From Streptomyces sp. DG2A-72 (GTDB lineage Bacteria; Actinomycetota; Actinomycetes; Streptomycetales; Streptomycetaceae): 64,000 bases of DNA. The stretch is taken from NCBI RefSeq assembly GCF_030499575.1, contig NZ_JASTLC010000001.1, positions 5,356,001-5,420,000 of the forward strand. Reading direction: 5' to 3'. Shown one piece after another: positions 35,615 through 46,100 of the stretch. The position numbers and the translations under genes were made by a program. Under the pieces are notes generated by a model that had not been told where the DNA came from, searched no databases, and saw nothing but the letters and a program-made list of their open reading frames with translations. Numbering within the stretch: position 1 is the stretch's first letter; each line of letters opens with the position of its first letter.

Positions 35615-35916
35615 TGCACAGAAGCCGCGTATACGCCGTACTGATCGACACACCCGAAGACCCGAAGCCGAGGCCGCCCGGGCAGCGGACTTCTGGTCGG
35701 CAGCTCTCGGTGTGACTGCCCAACCGTTTCCACCTCGACATCGAGACCGACAACGTCGAATCGGAAACCGCTCGCCTGATCGCCCTGGGCGCCGAGCAGA
35801 TTTCACAGTGGCAGGAGTGCTGCGTGCTACGAGTGCCTGGCGGTCATCTGCTGTGCGTACTACCTGTGGAGAGCGACCCCGACACGTTCCGGGCACAGGC
35901 CCACGTCTGGCCATGA
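35615..35916 (+). pseudogene. VOC (glyoxalase/bleomycin-resistance-like) protein remnant
   Basis: The start MHRSRVYAVLIDTPE, a frame change, ARAADFWSAALGVTAQ, another change, FHLDIETDNVESETARLIAL and ECCVLRVPGGHLLCVLPVES to a TGA at 35914-35916 outline a VOC-fold protein of the usual start and end but with the middle beta strands missing and two frame shifts. It is dead. Function of the parent is unknown. Confidence 0.7.
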
Positions 35917-36029
35917 CGAAAACTCGAGCGGTCTCGGGCGGCCGGCCCAGCCGCTGAGGTGGCCTTGCCCGAGCTGCGGGAGGGCTGCCTGATGGCCAAC
36001 GGCAAGGGCGGGCGCCGCCGTTTCGGCGC

Positions 36030-36138
36030 GAGAGAAGGCCGCGTTGATCTACCAGCACTCCTACGACGACCGACAGCAGGAAGTTGCAGCCGGCCTCGAT
36101 GCGTCCGTACGCAAGGCACGCCAGCAAGCTGCTGCATG
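36030..36138 (+). pseudogene. Tyrosine integrase C-terminal remnant
   Basis: Translation EKAALIYQHSYDDRQQEVAA then GLDASVRKARQQ: the LIYQHS segment contains the catalytic tyrosine of the family and is followed by the usual charged tail. The HxxR box is missing. Here no tRNA-Gly fragment follows, but the right-end block does (36209), so the att core seems to have been lost. Confidence 0.75.
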
Positions 36139-36208
36139 CTTGGACGGCTGCGGGGCTGCCGACCTGCACGGATTTGTCGTGGGGTTGCCGTGGCACAGGC
36201 TCGGTTGC

Positions 36209-36257
36209 ACCGCTGTTGGCCGTGGTTGTCCGCTCTGAAGGGCACGGCTGGGGCACC
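36209..36257. repeat. Conserved right-end block (copy 2)
   Basis: CACCGCTGTTGGCCGTGGTT then GTCCGCTCTGAAGGGCACGG, a close variant of the block beside att copies B, D and E, located after the integrase tail without an intervening tRNA piece. Confidence 0.55.
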
Positions 36258-36405
36258 GTCGTCGGCGCCGCCCGCGAAGATCGGGGCGGTGCTGAGAGCC
36301 TGCTTCTTTATCCCTTTTGCGTTCTCTGGGGAACGTAGAGGACTCCGCAACCCTCCTTCTGTGTGAAGGAAACCGTACAGGCAGGGAAATCAGGGATCGA
36401 GTGGC

Positions 36406-37692
36406 ATGGGTTTGACGAGCGAGACGACCGTGTATGTGATGGCGGCCCTCGCCGTCATCTGTGTGGCACTGCTGGTCGTGCTGTGGCCACGGTTCGCCCA
36501 GCAGGGGCTACGGCAGGTGCTCGGAAGACTGGCGGCCATCGTGATGACCCAGGTGGTGATCATCGCGGCGTTCGCGTGCTGGCTGAACTCGTCGTACCAG
36601 TTCTTCGGATCGTGGGGCGAACTCTTCGGTCACGTCGAGACGGCTCCCATCGGAGTGACACAGGCGGGGGCCAACGGTGCCGGCACGGTGGACGGCGTCG
36701 CCGTGAAGGGGGCGCTGGTACGGCCCGCCCCCGACGAACAGTTGAGCCGGGTCAGCGGACTGCCCACCGGCCCCGCCGCGGTGAACGGACGAGTGGAGTC
36801 CGTGAAGGTCATCGGCCGCCGCACGGGGGTGGTCGACCCGGCATTCGTCTACTTGCCGCCGCAGTACTTCCAGAAGGCGTACCAGCGGCAGCGCTTCCCG
36901 GTGATCGTCGCGCTCAGCGGTTACCCGGGCAGCATCTTCAACCTCGCGCAGTATCTGCGGGTGTCACAGACCGCCGGAGAGCTGCAGAAGAGCGGCCAGA
37001 TGCAGCCGACCATCATGGTCATGATCCGGCCGACGATCGCTCCACCGCGCGACACCGAGTGTGTGGACGTACCGGGGGGCCCGCAGACCGAGACGTTCCT
37101 GGCCAAGGATCTCCCCGACGCCCTGAAGTCCGCCTACCGGGTGGGCCATGACGCCAGTGCCTGGGGTGTCATGGGCTATTCCTCCGGCGGCAGTTGCGCC
37201 CTGCAGCTGACGATGCGCGATCCGCAGGTGTACACGACGGCCGCCGCCCTGTCGCCCGACTACAAGGTCAAGGACGATCCGACGACCGGCAATCTCTTCG
37301 GCAGCGGGCCGGGCCGCGTCAACCGGATAAACGGCCACGACCTGATGTGGAGGCTCAAGCACCTGCCCGCCCCCCAGGTCTCCGTCCTGGTCGCCGACAG
37401 CAAGCACGGTGAGCGGGGCTACCCGCAGACGCTGGCCTTCATCAAGGCCGTCAAGGCACCGATGCGTGTCGCCTCGATCCTGCCCGGGCACGGCAGCCAC
37501 AACTTCCCGACCTGGGTACGGGAGATGCCCCCCGCACTGAAGTGGATGAACCAGCAGCTGACGTTTCCCCAGGACGTCGTGCCCCGCCACCACAAGAAGA
37601 AGACGGTGATCGCTGCCCGGCCCGGAACCGACCAGGACCCCCTGCGCGCCGACGGCACGGAGCCCACGCCCACCGCTACGACGCACAGGTGA
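36406..37692 (+). CDS. Membrane-anchored or secreted alpha/beta-hydrolase esterase
   Basis: 428 residues. Two N-terminal hydrophobic segments (VYVMAALAVICVALLVVLW, VMTQVVIIAAFACWL) place the rest outside. The body is a putative esterase D/antigen 85-like domain: VYLPPQYFQ, RFPVIVALSGYPG, the nucleophile elbow GVMGYSSGGSCALQL and the late GHGSHNFPTW with the catalytic His. The C-terminus is polar. Such proteins act on acyl esters; the substrate is unknown. ATG at 36406. The gene lies alone between an integrase relic and IS481 debris. Confidence 0.82.
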   Translation: MGLTSETTVYVMAALAVICVALLVVLWPRFAQQGLRQVLGRLAAIVMTQVVIIAAFACWLNSSYQFFGSWGELFGHVETAPIGVTQAGANGAGTVDGVAVKGALVRPAPDEQLSRVSGLPTGPAAVNGRVESVKVIGRRTGVVDPAFVYLPPQYFQKAYQRQRFPVIVALSGYPGSIFNLAQYLRVSQTAGELQKSGQMQPTIMVMIRPTIAPPRDTECVDVPGGPQTETFLAKDLPDALKSAYRVGHDASAWGVMGYSSGGSCALQLTMRDPQVYTTAAALSPDYKVKDDPTTGNLFGSGPGRVNRINGHDLMWRLKHLPAPQVSVLVADSKHGERGYPQTLAFIKAVKAPMRVASILPGHGSHNFPTWVREMPPALKWMNQQLTFPQDVVPRHHKKKTVIAARPGTDQDPLRADGTEPTPTATTHR

Positions 37693-37729
37693 AGGCTGCC
37701 GCCGCCTACCACGTCGGTGCCCGGATGCA

Positions 37730-38377
37730 GGCGCTGTTCTCGGCCCTGCTCCTACAGACCCTGCGGCGTGAACTCCTCGGCGACTGCGCTGCGTTCGAGA
37801 GCATCGGGGCCGCTCAGGCGGCGCTGGATGAGTGGGTGGAGGAGTACAACTGCGTGCGGCCGCATCAGGCGCTGGGCATGCGGTCTCCGGCCGACCGGTG
37901 CACGCCGGTTGCCGAGCAGGGGCGAGACGTACTGGGCCTGAGGGTGCCCGAGGTGCTCGCACTGGTGCCGCAGCACAGGACCGCCCCTGCGGAGCCGGAT
38001 CCGGCCGAAGCTGTGGTTGGTGTGGCTGCTGAGCCTGAGGCGGTCTCGGTGGCAGGGCCGGTGGAGCACGGTGGGCCGGTGGAGTTCGAGCGGGCGGTGC
38101 CTGCGAGTGGGAATCTGCAGGTCGCGGGCAAGCAGTTCTGGCTGGGCCCGGCCCGGTCGGGCCTGACGGTGACCTTCTGGGCCGACACGCAGGTGATCCA
38201 TTCGCTGATCGCCGGGGCGCGCATCAAGTCGGTGCGTCGCACCTGTCGGTGGCGTACCTGGCCCCGCTGGCCGGGGACGCAGCCGCGTTCGAGGTGGACC
38301 GGAGGGTGAACAACCCCGGGCTGCTGGGCCTGGGTGGGCGCCAGGTGCTGGCGGCGGAGATCCTCGGCGGCGCCGGG
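37730..38377 (+). pseudogene. IS481-like transposase remnant, 5'-truncated
   Basis: LLQTLRRELLGDC, FESIGAAQAALDEWVEEYN, RPHQALGMRSPADR is the end of the DDE domain of IS481-type transposases (the second Glu helix and the RPHQALxxxxP motif), followed by the extra Streptomyces C-terminal region (FWLGPARSGLTVTFWADTQV). A frame shift near 38235 precedes SVAYLAPLAGDAAAFEVDRR. The catalytic N-terminal part is missing, and further transposon-derived sequence runs on to about 38500. Confidence 0.75.
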
Positions 38378-38541
38378 TGAGCGTCCGCATCGACGAGGCC
38401 ACGCTGTCGTTCCTCGACCCGTCCTCGCGGGAGCTGCTGCGGGTGCGGCCCGACCCGCTCACCAGCGATGAGGTGCAGCGGCAGCAGCTTGGCCCGGATC
38501 TTGTGTCGGGTGGATGGGGCCAGCCCCTGCGGAGTGGTGGG

Positions 38542-38568
38542 CACTATGGCATTTCTAATGCCATAGTG
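38542..38568. promoter_or_regulatory. 27-bp inverted repeat, autoregulatory operator of the second VapBC pair
   Basis: CACTATGGCAT and ATGCCATAGTG are perfect 11-bp arms around TTCTA, ending 6 bp before the antitoxin start. The AT-rich centre may double as a promoter element. Position and symmetry are those of VapB/VapBC autorepression sites. Confidence 0.7.
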
Positions 38569-38574
38569 GGGTTC

Positions 38575-38853
38575 ATGGACGAGGACACCGACTTCCCGCC
38601 CGGCGACGGCCCCAGCAGCGGCATTTCCGTCACATTGAGCGCCGGCACCCTGCACGCGATCCGTAAGCGGGTCGGCAAGCGAGGTGTGTCGGCGTATCTG
38701 GAGAAGGCCGCCCAGCGGCAGATCGAGAGGGACAACCTCGACGAGCTGATCGCGGGCTTCGAAGAGGTCCACGGGCCTGCCGACCCGGAGGCCGTGGCAG
38801 CGAAGCGGGCCAGGCTGACCGGGGACGCCCCCGGAGCGGGAGCCGCTGCGTGA
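38575..38853 (+). CDS. vapB: Antitoxin of a second VapBC type
   Basis: 92 residues. After an acidic leader (MDEDTDFPPGDGPSSG), ISVTLSAGTLHAIRKRVGKR then GVSAYLEKAAQRQIERDNL has the strand-helix-helix pattern of ribbon-helix-helix antitoxins, and the tail (LIAGFEEVHGPADPEAV) should bind the toxin. The toxin gene overlaps its stop by 4 bp. Unrelated in sequence to the VapB copies at 24 and 54 kb. Confidence 0.8.
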   Translation: MDEDTDFPPGDGPSSGISVTLSAGTLHAIRKRVGKRGVSAYLEKAAQRQIERDNLDELIAGFEEVHGPADPEAVAAKRARLTGDAPGAGAAA

Positions 38854-39248
38854 GCGGTGCACTGGTCCTGGACAGCGAGGGACTGGCGAAGGCCGTGCAG
38901 CGGGATCGGGAGGTGCACGAGTGGCTGACGGCGGCCCGTGACGCGGACCTCCCGGTGGTCACCTCGGCCGCGGTGCTGGTGGAGGTGATCCATCCGAGGA
39001 TCAACGATGCCGCGTTGCGGTGGACGCTTTCGCGTCTGCGCGTGGAGCCGGTGACCCAGGCTCTCGCCCAGTCCGCCGCCGTTCTGCTGCGTGGAGCCGG
39101 GTTGCATGGCCACAAGTACGCCATCGACGCAATGCTGTGCGCGACCGCGATGCAGCATTCGGGCCGGGTGACGATCCTGACCTCCGACGTCGAGGACATC
39201 CGCCTGCTCGCCGCCGAGCATCCGCGGGTAATGGCCGAGAAGGTCTGA
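38850..39248 (+). CDS. vapC: PIN-domain toxin, second VapC type
   Basis: 132 residues: LVLDSEGLAKAV (first acidic residue), VLVEVIHPRIND, HKYAIDAMLCATAMQ and ILTSDVEDIRLLA carry the acidic quartet of PIN ribonucleases. GTG start at 38850 within GTGA overlap with the antitoxin. Predicted to cleave RNA when its unstable partner is lost, stabilising the surrounding DNA. Confidence 0.85.
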   Translation: MSGALVLDSEGLAKAVQRDREVHEWLTAARDADLPVVTSAAVLVEVIHPRINDAALRWTLSRLRVEPVTQALAQSAAVLLRGAGLHGHKYAIDAMLCATAMQHSGRVTILTSDVEDIRLLAAEHPRVMAEKV

Positions 39249-39369
39249 TCTCGTTGTGCCAGTGCGGTACTTCGGGAGTGCATGCGTTCCCGCCGCGCGG
39301 TCTTCCTGGTCGTCGTGGTGCGGACCTGGCGCGCTTCCTGTACGTGGCGGGCATTCGCCGTCTGCAACA

Positions 39370-39640
39370 ACAAGGACCTGGATACCTCATCAGCGCCTGG
39401 TCCGAGGCCCACCGCGCCTTCCATCGCATACTGCTGGAGGGTGGCGGCACCCCTGTGCTGCTGGATGCTTTCGACCGGATGTGGACCGGCAGTGAGCTGG
39501 GCCGCCGCTGGTCGGCTCATCGCACGCCTGACCGTTGTTGCCAATGGGCATCGTCAGCTGGAGGAGGCAGCCCTGGCGCGCGACACCGACACCGCTGTCG
39601 ACGTGTGGCTCAGGGGTGGCCCCGTGAGAGCTGGTTCGCA
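39370..39640 (+). pseudogene. GntR-family regulator C-terminal (FCD) remnant
   Basis: SAWSEAHRAFHRILLEGGGT then PVLLDAFDRMW and, after frame changes, a HRQLEEAALARDTDTAVDV block match the helical FCD ligand domain of GntR regulators. No DNA-binding domain precedes it; the sequence between 39249 and 39370 is unrecognisable. Confidence 0.6.
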
Positions 39641-39690
39641 CCGCTGTTGACCGCTGTTGTCCGACGTCAAGGGCACGCTGTGGGCACGGC
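39637..39690. repeat. Conserved right-end block (copy 3)
   Basis: CACCGCTGTTGACCGCTGTT then GTCCGACGTCAAGGGCACGC and GTGGGCACGG repeat the block seen beside att copies. No att core or integrase tail lies to its left here; the element end is probably a truncated junction. Confidence 0.5.
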
Positions 39691-39892
39691 GCCGTGACGG
39701 ACGAGCCGACGGCGACCGGGGAGGCGCCTTCCAGGCTCGGCGACTGGCCGGTCATGTCGGCATGTGTGTTGGCAAGCCGGGTGACCCCCGCTGGCTCGCC
39801 GTGGTGCGGGGGACGAAGCCCCCCGGCCTCCAACCAGCAAAGATTTAGCGGGACTTGACCAGCAGCTGACCCAACGGCCGAGATCCGGTTCA

Positions 39893-42800
39893 ATGATCAA
39901 TCGGGTGACCTCGAACAGAACGGGCGCGTCTGGCGCCGTCCTGGCAACCATCTGTGTCCTCCTCCTGGGCGTCGGTCCGGCGCCCACCGCCGCGGCGGCC
40001 GCACGTGCCTCCACCGCCTCCCAGCGCGTCATCGTGGTGATGCGCGACCAGCATCCGAATCTGCTCTCTCGCGCCAGATCCGCGCAGCGGGCAAGCGCCC
40101 TCGACGCCGACCAACTCCCGCTGATCCGCGCGTTGAAGGACGGCGGCGCCCGGAGTCTGTCCCGCCTGAAGACCGTCAACGCCGTCACCGCGATGGTGTC
40201 GCCCGCCGAGCGGGCCCGCCTGGCCGCGAACCCGGATGTGGCGGCCGTCTTACCCGACCGCCGAATCCCGGCCCTCCGCGCCGGCACCGCGCGGTCCGCG
40301 GCCCGGTCGGCCGTCCGGTCCGCGTCGGCGGGTGCGGCGGGGCTGTGCCCGAAGAACCCGGACCACCCCCTGGTGGAGCCCGAGGCGCTGCACCTGACCA
40401 AAGCCGACGCCGCTCAGCCACTCGCGACGGGCAAGGGCGTGAAGGTCGCCTTCTGGACCGACGGCATCGACCCGGACAACGCCGAGTTCGTCCGCCCCGA
40501 TGGCAGCCGTGTCGTCACCGCCGTCCGGGACTACACCGGTGACAGTACCGAGGAACCGACCGGCGGCGGCGAGGGGTTCGGCGACGCCGGAGCCATCGCG
40601 GCGCAGGGCGCCCGGACGTACGACATGTCCAAGGAGCTGCCGTACGCCGGCCTGCCCAAGGGGTGCACGTTCCGGATCAAGGGGTTCGCGCCGGACGCCG
40701 ACCTGGTCGCGCTGAAGGTCTGGGGCAGGGACGGGGGATGGCTCTCCCAGATGGCGCGCTCCATCGACGACGCGGTCTGGAAGGAGAAGGCCGACGTGAT
40801 CAACGTGGGGACCGCCTTCGCCTCCCTCCCCGACACCCCCGACGATCCGATCCGGATGGCCGTCCACGCGGCGGTCGCGGCAGGCGTGACGGTGGTGGCC
40901 GGCAGCGGTGACTCGGGGACCTCCGGCACGGTCGCCGGCCCGGGCGGCGATCCCGACGTCGTCACCGTCGGTGCCACGACCGCCTTCCGGCTGGTGGGGC
41001 AGGCGTACGGCTACCAGCGGTACACCAGTGACAACATCACCGCCCTGTCGTCCGGCGGCACCACGCAGGGCAACCGGCTGGTCGACCTCGTGGCTCCGGG
41101 GCAGGCCGGCATGGCGCCCTGCACGGTCGACCCGCGCTGGACGGACTGCACACGGGACACCCTGGCCTGGGGCGGCACCAGCCAGTCGGCTCCCTTCGTG
41201 GCGGGCGCCGCGGCCGACGTCATCCAGGCCTACAAGCGCACCCACCAGGGGACACGGCCCGCACCCGACCTGGTCAAGCGCTTCCTCACCGGCACCGCGA
41301 CCGACCTGAACGCCCCCGCCGACGAGCAGGGCGCCGGACTGCTGAACACCGAGGCCGCGGTCAAGGCGGCCCTGGGCAGCGGCGGCCTCGTGCCCTCCGC
41401 GGCCCAGCTGAACGTCACCGGAGCGGCGGGCAGTTCGCACACCGACACCGTGCGACTGACCAACACCGGAACCCGGCCGCAACGGGTCACCATGACCTCG
41501 CGCGCCGTCGGCGCCGAGACCTTCCGCACCGACCGCACCGTCACCGTCGGCGACCCGCAGGACACCTCGGCCCTCGAAGGAGCCCTCGCCGCACCGCCGG
41601 TGACGTTCGACGTGCCGTCGGGCACGCCGCTGCTGAACGCGGAGATGGCGTGGCCGGGCACGGCCGGCTCGGGCAGCTCGCGCTGTTCCTGGCCGACCCG
41701 CACGGCAGGCTGACGCAGATGTCGTACGACTACGACCACACCGACTACCAGCACGTCGACGTGCACGACCCGGAACCGGGCACCTGGACGGCGAAGGTGG
41801 TGTGGAACAACGGGCGGGGCCTGCTGCAGGATCCGCCGGAGAAGCCGGGCACGTATCGCGGGCCGGTCGAACTCCGCTTCGCCGGCCGCTCTTACGCCTC
41901 GGCCGGGGTGCCCGGGCAGACGCGGACCATCCCCGCGGGCGGCACCGCCGACTTCCCCGTTCAGCTGACCCTGCCCGAGCAGGCGGGCGACGCTCCCGCG
42001 TCCCTCCGGTTCGACGCGGCGGACGGCACGCGTCTGTCGGTGCCGGTGGCGCGGCGGACGCTGCTCGGCGACTCCTTCACCGCCACCGTCACCGGCGGAG
42101 TGGGCCGCGGCGCCGGACAGATCCTCGGCTATGACCTCGACGTCCCGGCCGGCCACCGCAGCCTGACCGTCGACCTCACCGCTCAGGACCCCGACACCAC
42201 GCTCGACTACTACCTCGTCGACCCCGAAGGGCAGATCACCGCCCGCGACACCAACCTCACCGGGACGGACGGCAGGACGCCCACGGCCGCGGCGAGCCTG
42301 ACGGCCGACCGACCCGCCGCCGGTCGCTGGCGGTTGCTCGTCGTCGTACCCGGCGCGGTCAGCGGCAAGAACCGGCGCACACGCTCGCGCGGGGCCGTAC
42401 GGTGACCGCCACCGTGCGCGTCACCAACACCGGTCCCGCCGGACGGTACGTGTTCCTCGACCCGCGCCTGGACGAGGAGACCGACCTCGCGCTGACACCG
42501 ACGGACGGCTCGGCGACCATGGCGCTGCCCTACCCGAACCCCGCGTACTGGCGCGTGCCCCGGCACACCAGCCTGCTGACGGCAACCGGCACCGCCGACC
42601 AGCCCGTCGACCTGGAGATGGCCCACGCCCCCACCGTCGCACCCGACATCGTGGGCTTCGCCGGCCCCGGCGGCACAGTGACGGCCTCCCTCTCGGCCGG
42701 CCAGGTCACGCCGGGGGACTGGTATACCCAGCTCACCCCCGCGGGCCCGTTCGGCAAGGACACGCCGCCCAAGGGCACCGGTCACGTGACCCTGACGGCA

Positions 42801-43046
42801 CGTACCCGGGCGTTCGACGCGGCCGTCACCTCCGCCACCGGCGACTTCTGGAAGCCGGGGTCCACGGTCAAGCCTGTGTTCGTCGCCTCGGGTGCCACCG
42901 TGACGCTCACGGTCACGGTGAGGCCGGCGGCCGCGCCCGGGACGACGGTGCGCGGAGTGCTGTACGTCGAGACGTACAGCCCCGGCCTCTCCGAGCGAAC
43001 GGGCTCCGAACTGACCGGCATTCCGTACGCCTACACCGTCGGCTGA
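39893..43046 (+). pseudogene. Secreted sedolisin-like serine peptidase, broken by two frame lesions
   Basis: Paralogue of the intact gene at 43150. Part one runs from the signal peptide through ATGKGVKVAFWTDGID, GGEGFGDAGAIAAQG, VVAGSGDSGTSG and GGTSQSAPFVAGAAAD to a frame break near 41665; part two (LALFLADPHGRLTQMSYDY and after) breaks again near 42370, where about 30 codons are missing relative to the paralogue; part three (VTATVRVTNTGPAGRY to YTVG) completes the C-terminal beta domains. The first lesion could be a one-base error, but the second includes a real deletion, so the gene is probably inactive. Confidence 0.8.
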
Positions 43047-43149
43047 CGCCGCCCCTCCGACCACCGGCCGCCTTGCGAAGGCCGGCCGGTCGATCGACGG
43101 GCCGCCGGCCATGGCGGCCCCAACCCCCCACCTCCCAAGGGAGACTTGC

Positions 43150-46100
43150 GTGCACAACAGAAGAACAGGCGGGAGCGTGAGGCGAGCCGCGCTCACCGGT
43201 TCGCTCCTGCTGAGCGTCCTCGCCCTGGGTGCCGCCCCCACGGCGGCGGCACCCGCCGGTGCGACCTCCCCCACCGCGGGCTCCGCGTCCGGCGGCGCAC
43301 AGCGCGTCATCGTGCTGCTGCGCGACCAGCACCCGCACCTGTCGCCCAGGACGGAAACAGCGCAGCGCGACCGGGCGGTGTCCGGTGACCAGAAGCCGAT
43401 CCTGTCGCTGCTCAGGAAGAACGGCGCCGGCCACGTCACCCGGATGAGTCTGCTCAACGCCGTCGCCGCCACGCTGAAACCATCGGCGATAGCCCGGATC
43501 CGCGCCGACCGGCAGGTCGCCGCCGTCGTGCCCGACCTGCCGCTGCCGCAGCCCCCCGACCGGGGCCCCGCGGGCACCACGGCCACCGGCGCGACGGGCT
43601 CCCCGTCCGGCACCACCGCCACCGCCTGCCCCAAGGACCCGAAGCACCCGGTCATCGAACCGGAGGCGCTGTCGCTGACGAAGACCGACACCGCCCACAA
43701 GCTGGCCACCGGCAAGGGCGTGAAGGTCGCCTTCATGGCCGACGGCATCGACGTGAACAACCCGGAGTTCGTCCGCCCCGACGGCAGCCATGTGATCACC
43801 GACTACCAGGACTTCACCGGCGCGGGAACGGACGACCACACCGACGGCCTGGAGGCGTTCGGCGACGCCAGTTCCGTGGCGGCGCAGGGCAGCCGAACGT
43901 ACGACCTGGCCCAGCAACTGCCCTACGGCAAGGCGCCCAAGGGCTGCACGGTACGCATGCGTGGCTTCGCGCCGGACGCGGAGCTGATGAGCCTGAAGGT
44001 CTTCGGCGAGGACACCCCCGACTACACCTCCGGCTTCGTCCAGGCCGTCCAGTACGCGGTCGAGCACCACGCCGACGTGATCAGCCAGTCGTTCGGCATC
44101 AACTCCTACCCGGACCCGGCCACCGACCCGCTCCGACTGGCCGACCAGGCCGCCGTCGCCGCCGGGACCACGGTCGTGGCCTCCACCGGAGACTCCGGTG
44201 TCTCCGGCACCATAGGCTCCCCGGCCAGCGACCCGCAGGTGATCGGCGTCGGCGCCACCACCGCACTACGGGTGACGGCCGAGGGGCACGGCTACCGCGG
44301 CTGGACCAGCGACAACATCGCCGCCCTGTCCTCCGGGGGCACCACGCCCGGCAACAAGCTGGTCGACCTGGTGGCGCCGGGCATGGAGGGCATGGCCGCC
44401 TGCACCCCCGGCCCGCACTGGACCGGCTGCACACTGCCGACCCAGGTGTTCGGCGGCACCAGCCAGTCGGCTCCCTTCGTGGCGGGCGCGGCAGCCGACG
44501 TCATCCAGGCGTACGAGAGCACCCACGGCGGGGCGCGTCCCGCTCCCGGTCTGGTCAAGCGGGTCCTCACCGGCACGGCCACCGACCTGGGCACCCCCGC
44601 CGACGAGCAGGGCGCCGGACTGCTGAACACCGACGCCGCCGTCCGGGCTGCCCGGACCGTCGGCACGATCGGCGGGAGGGCGGACAGCACGTCCCTGATC
44701 CCCTCGGCCGGCCAGCTGGACATCACCGGGCAACCGGGCGCCACCCGGCACACCACGGTGACCCTGACCAACACCGCGAACCGGCCCCAGAAGGTCACCA
44801 TGACCTCCCGCACCACCGGCTCGACGACCTTCCGTGCCGACCGCACCGTCACCGTCGGCAAGCCGCTGGGCAACACTGCCCATGGCCGGCTCGCCATCAA
44901 GCCGTTCACGGTCCAGGTGCCGAAGAACACCCCCTTCCTGGACCTGACCATGGCCTGGCCCGGCAAGGACAAGTCGGGCCATCTCATCCCGGTCCTGTTC
45001 GACCCGAAGGGCCGGCTGACGCAGGTCGGGTACGACTACGGGGGCGGCGGTCACAGCAACCACCAGTACGTCGACGTGCGGAACCCGGCTCCGGGTGACT
45101 GGACCGTCAAGGTGGTCTGGGGCGTCGGCTACGAGGGCATGCAGTACCCGGTCATGAAGCCCGGCAGCTACCGCGGCCCTCTGCACATCCAGGTCACCGG
45201 CCACCGCTGGACCTCGGCGGGCGTACCCGGACAGACCAGGACCGTCCCGTCGGGCGGTACGGCCGTCTTCCCCGTCACCGTGCCGGTCCCGCGCACGGCG
45301 GGTGACGCGCCCCTCTCCCTGCAGTTCGCCTCGGACGCCGGGGCGCGCCTGTCGCTGCCGGTGGCCCGGCGGACGCTGATCCCGGTCGACCCCGCGCGCG
45401 GTCACAGCACCTCGTTCACCGCCCGCCTCACCGGCGGCGTCGGCCGCGACGTCGGCCAGACCAACGGCTACTACCTCGACGTCCCGAAGGGGCGGCGCAA
45501 CCTGACCGTCGACCTCACCGCGCAGGAAGCCGGCACCGAAGTCGTCTCCTACCTGATCAGCCCCCAGCAGCAGATCCTCGCCCGCGACAGCAACCGGACC
45601 GGCGTCAAGGGGACGACTCCGGCGAAGTACGCGAGCCTGACCGTCGACCGGCCCGCCGCCGGGCGCTGGACGCTGATCGTCGCCGTACCCGACGCCGTCA
45701 GCGGAAAGGAGATCGGCGAGCAGGTCACCGGCAGGGTCCGGCTCGACGCCGTGACCGCCACCGCGTCGGGCCTCCCGAACAGCCCGGCGCGCGTCATCAA
45801 GCGGGGCAGCAAGCTCAAGGTCACCGTGCGGGTGCCCAACCCCGGGCCGGCGAAGCGGTACTACTTCCTCGACCCGCGCCTGGCCGCCTCGGCCGACGTC
45901 TCCCTCCCGGAGATCGACGGCAAGGCCACGGTCCCGGTGAACGGAACCCAAGCGCCGCAGTGGTGGGTTCCGACGCACACCACGGCCTTGAGGGCCACGG
46001 TCACCGCGGACGTCCCCGTGGACGCGTCGCTCGTGCCCTGGTCCGGCGCGCCCGAGGTCCTGGGCGCACCGGGTCTTGGCGGAGCGTCGGTGGCCACGGC

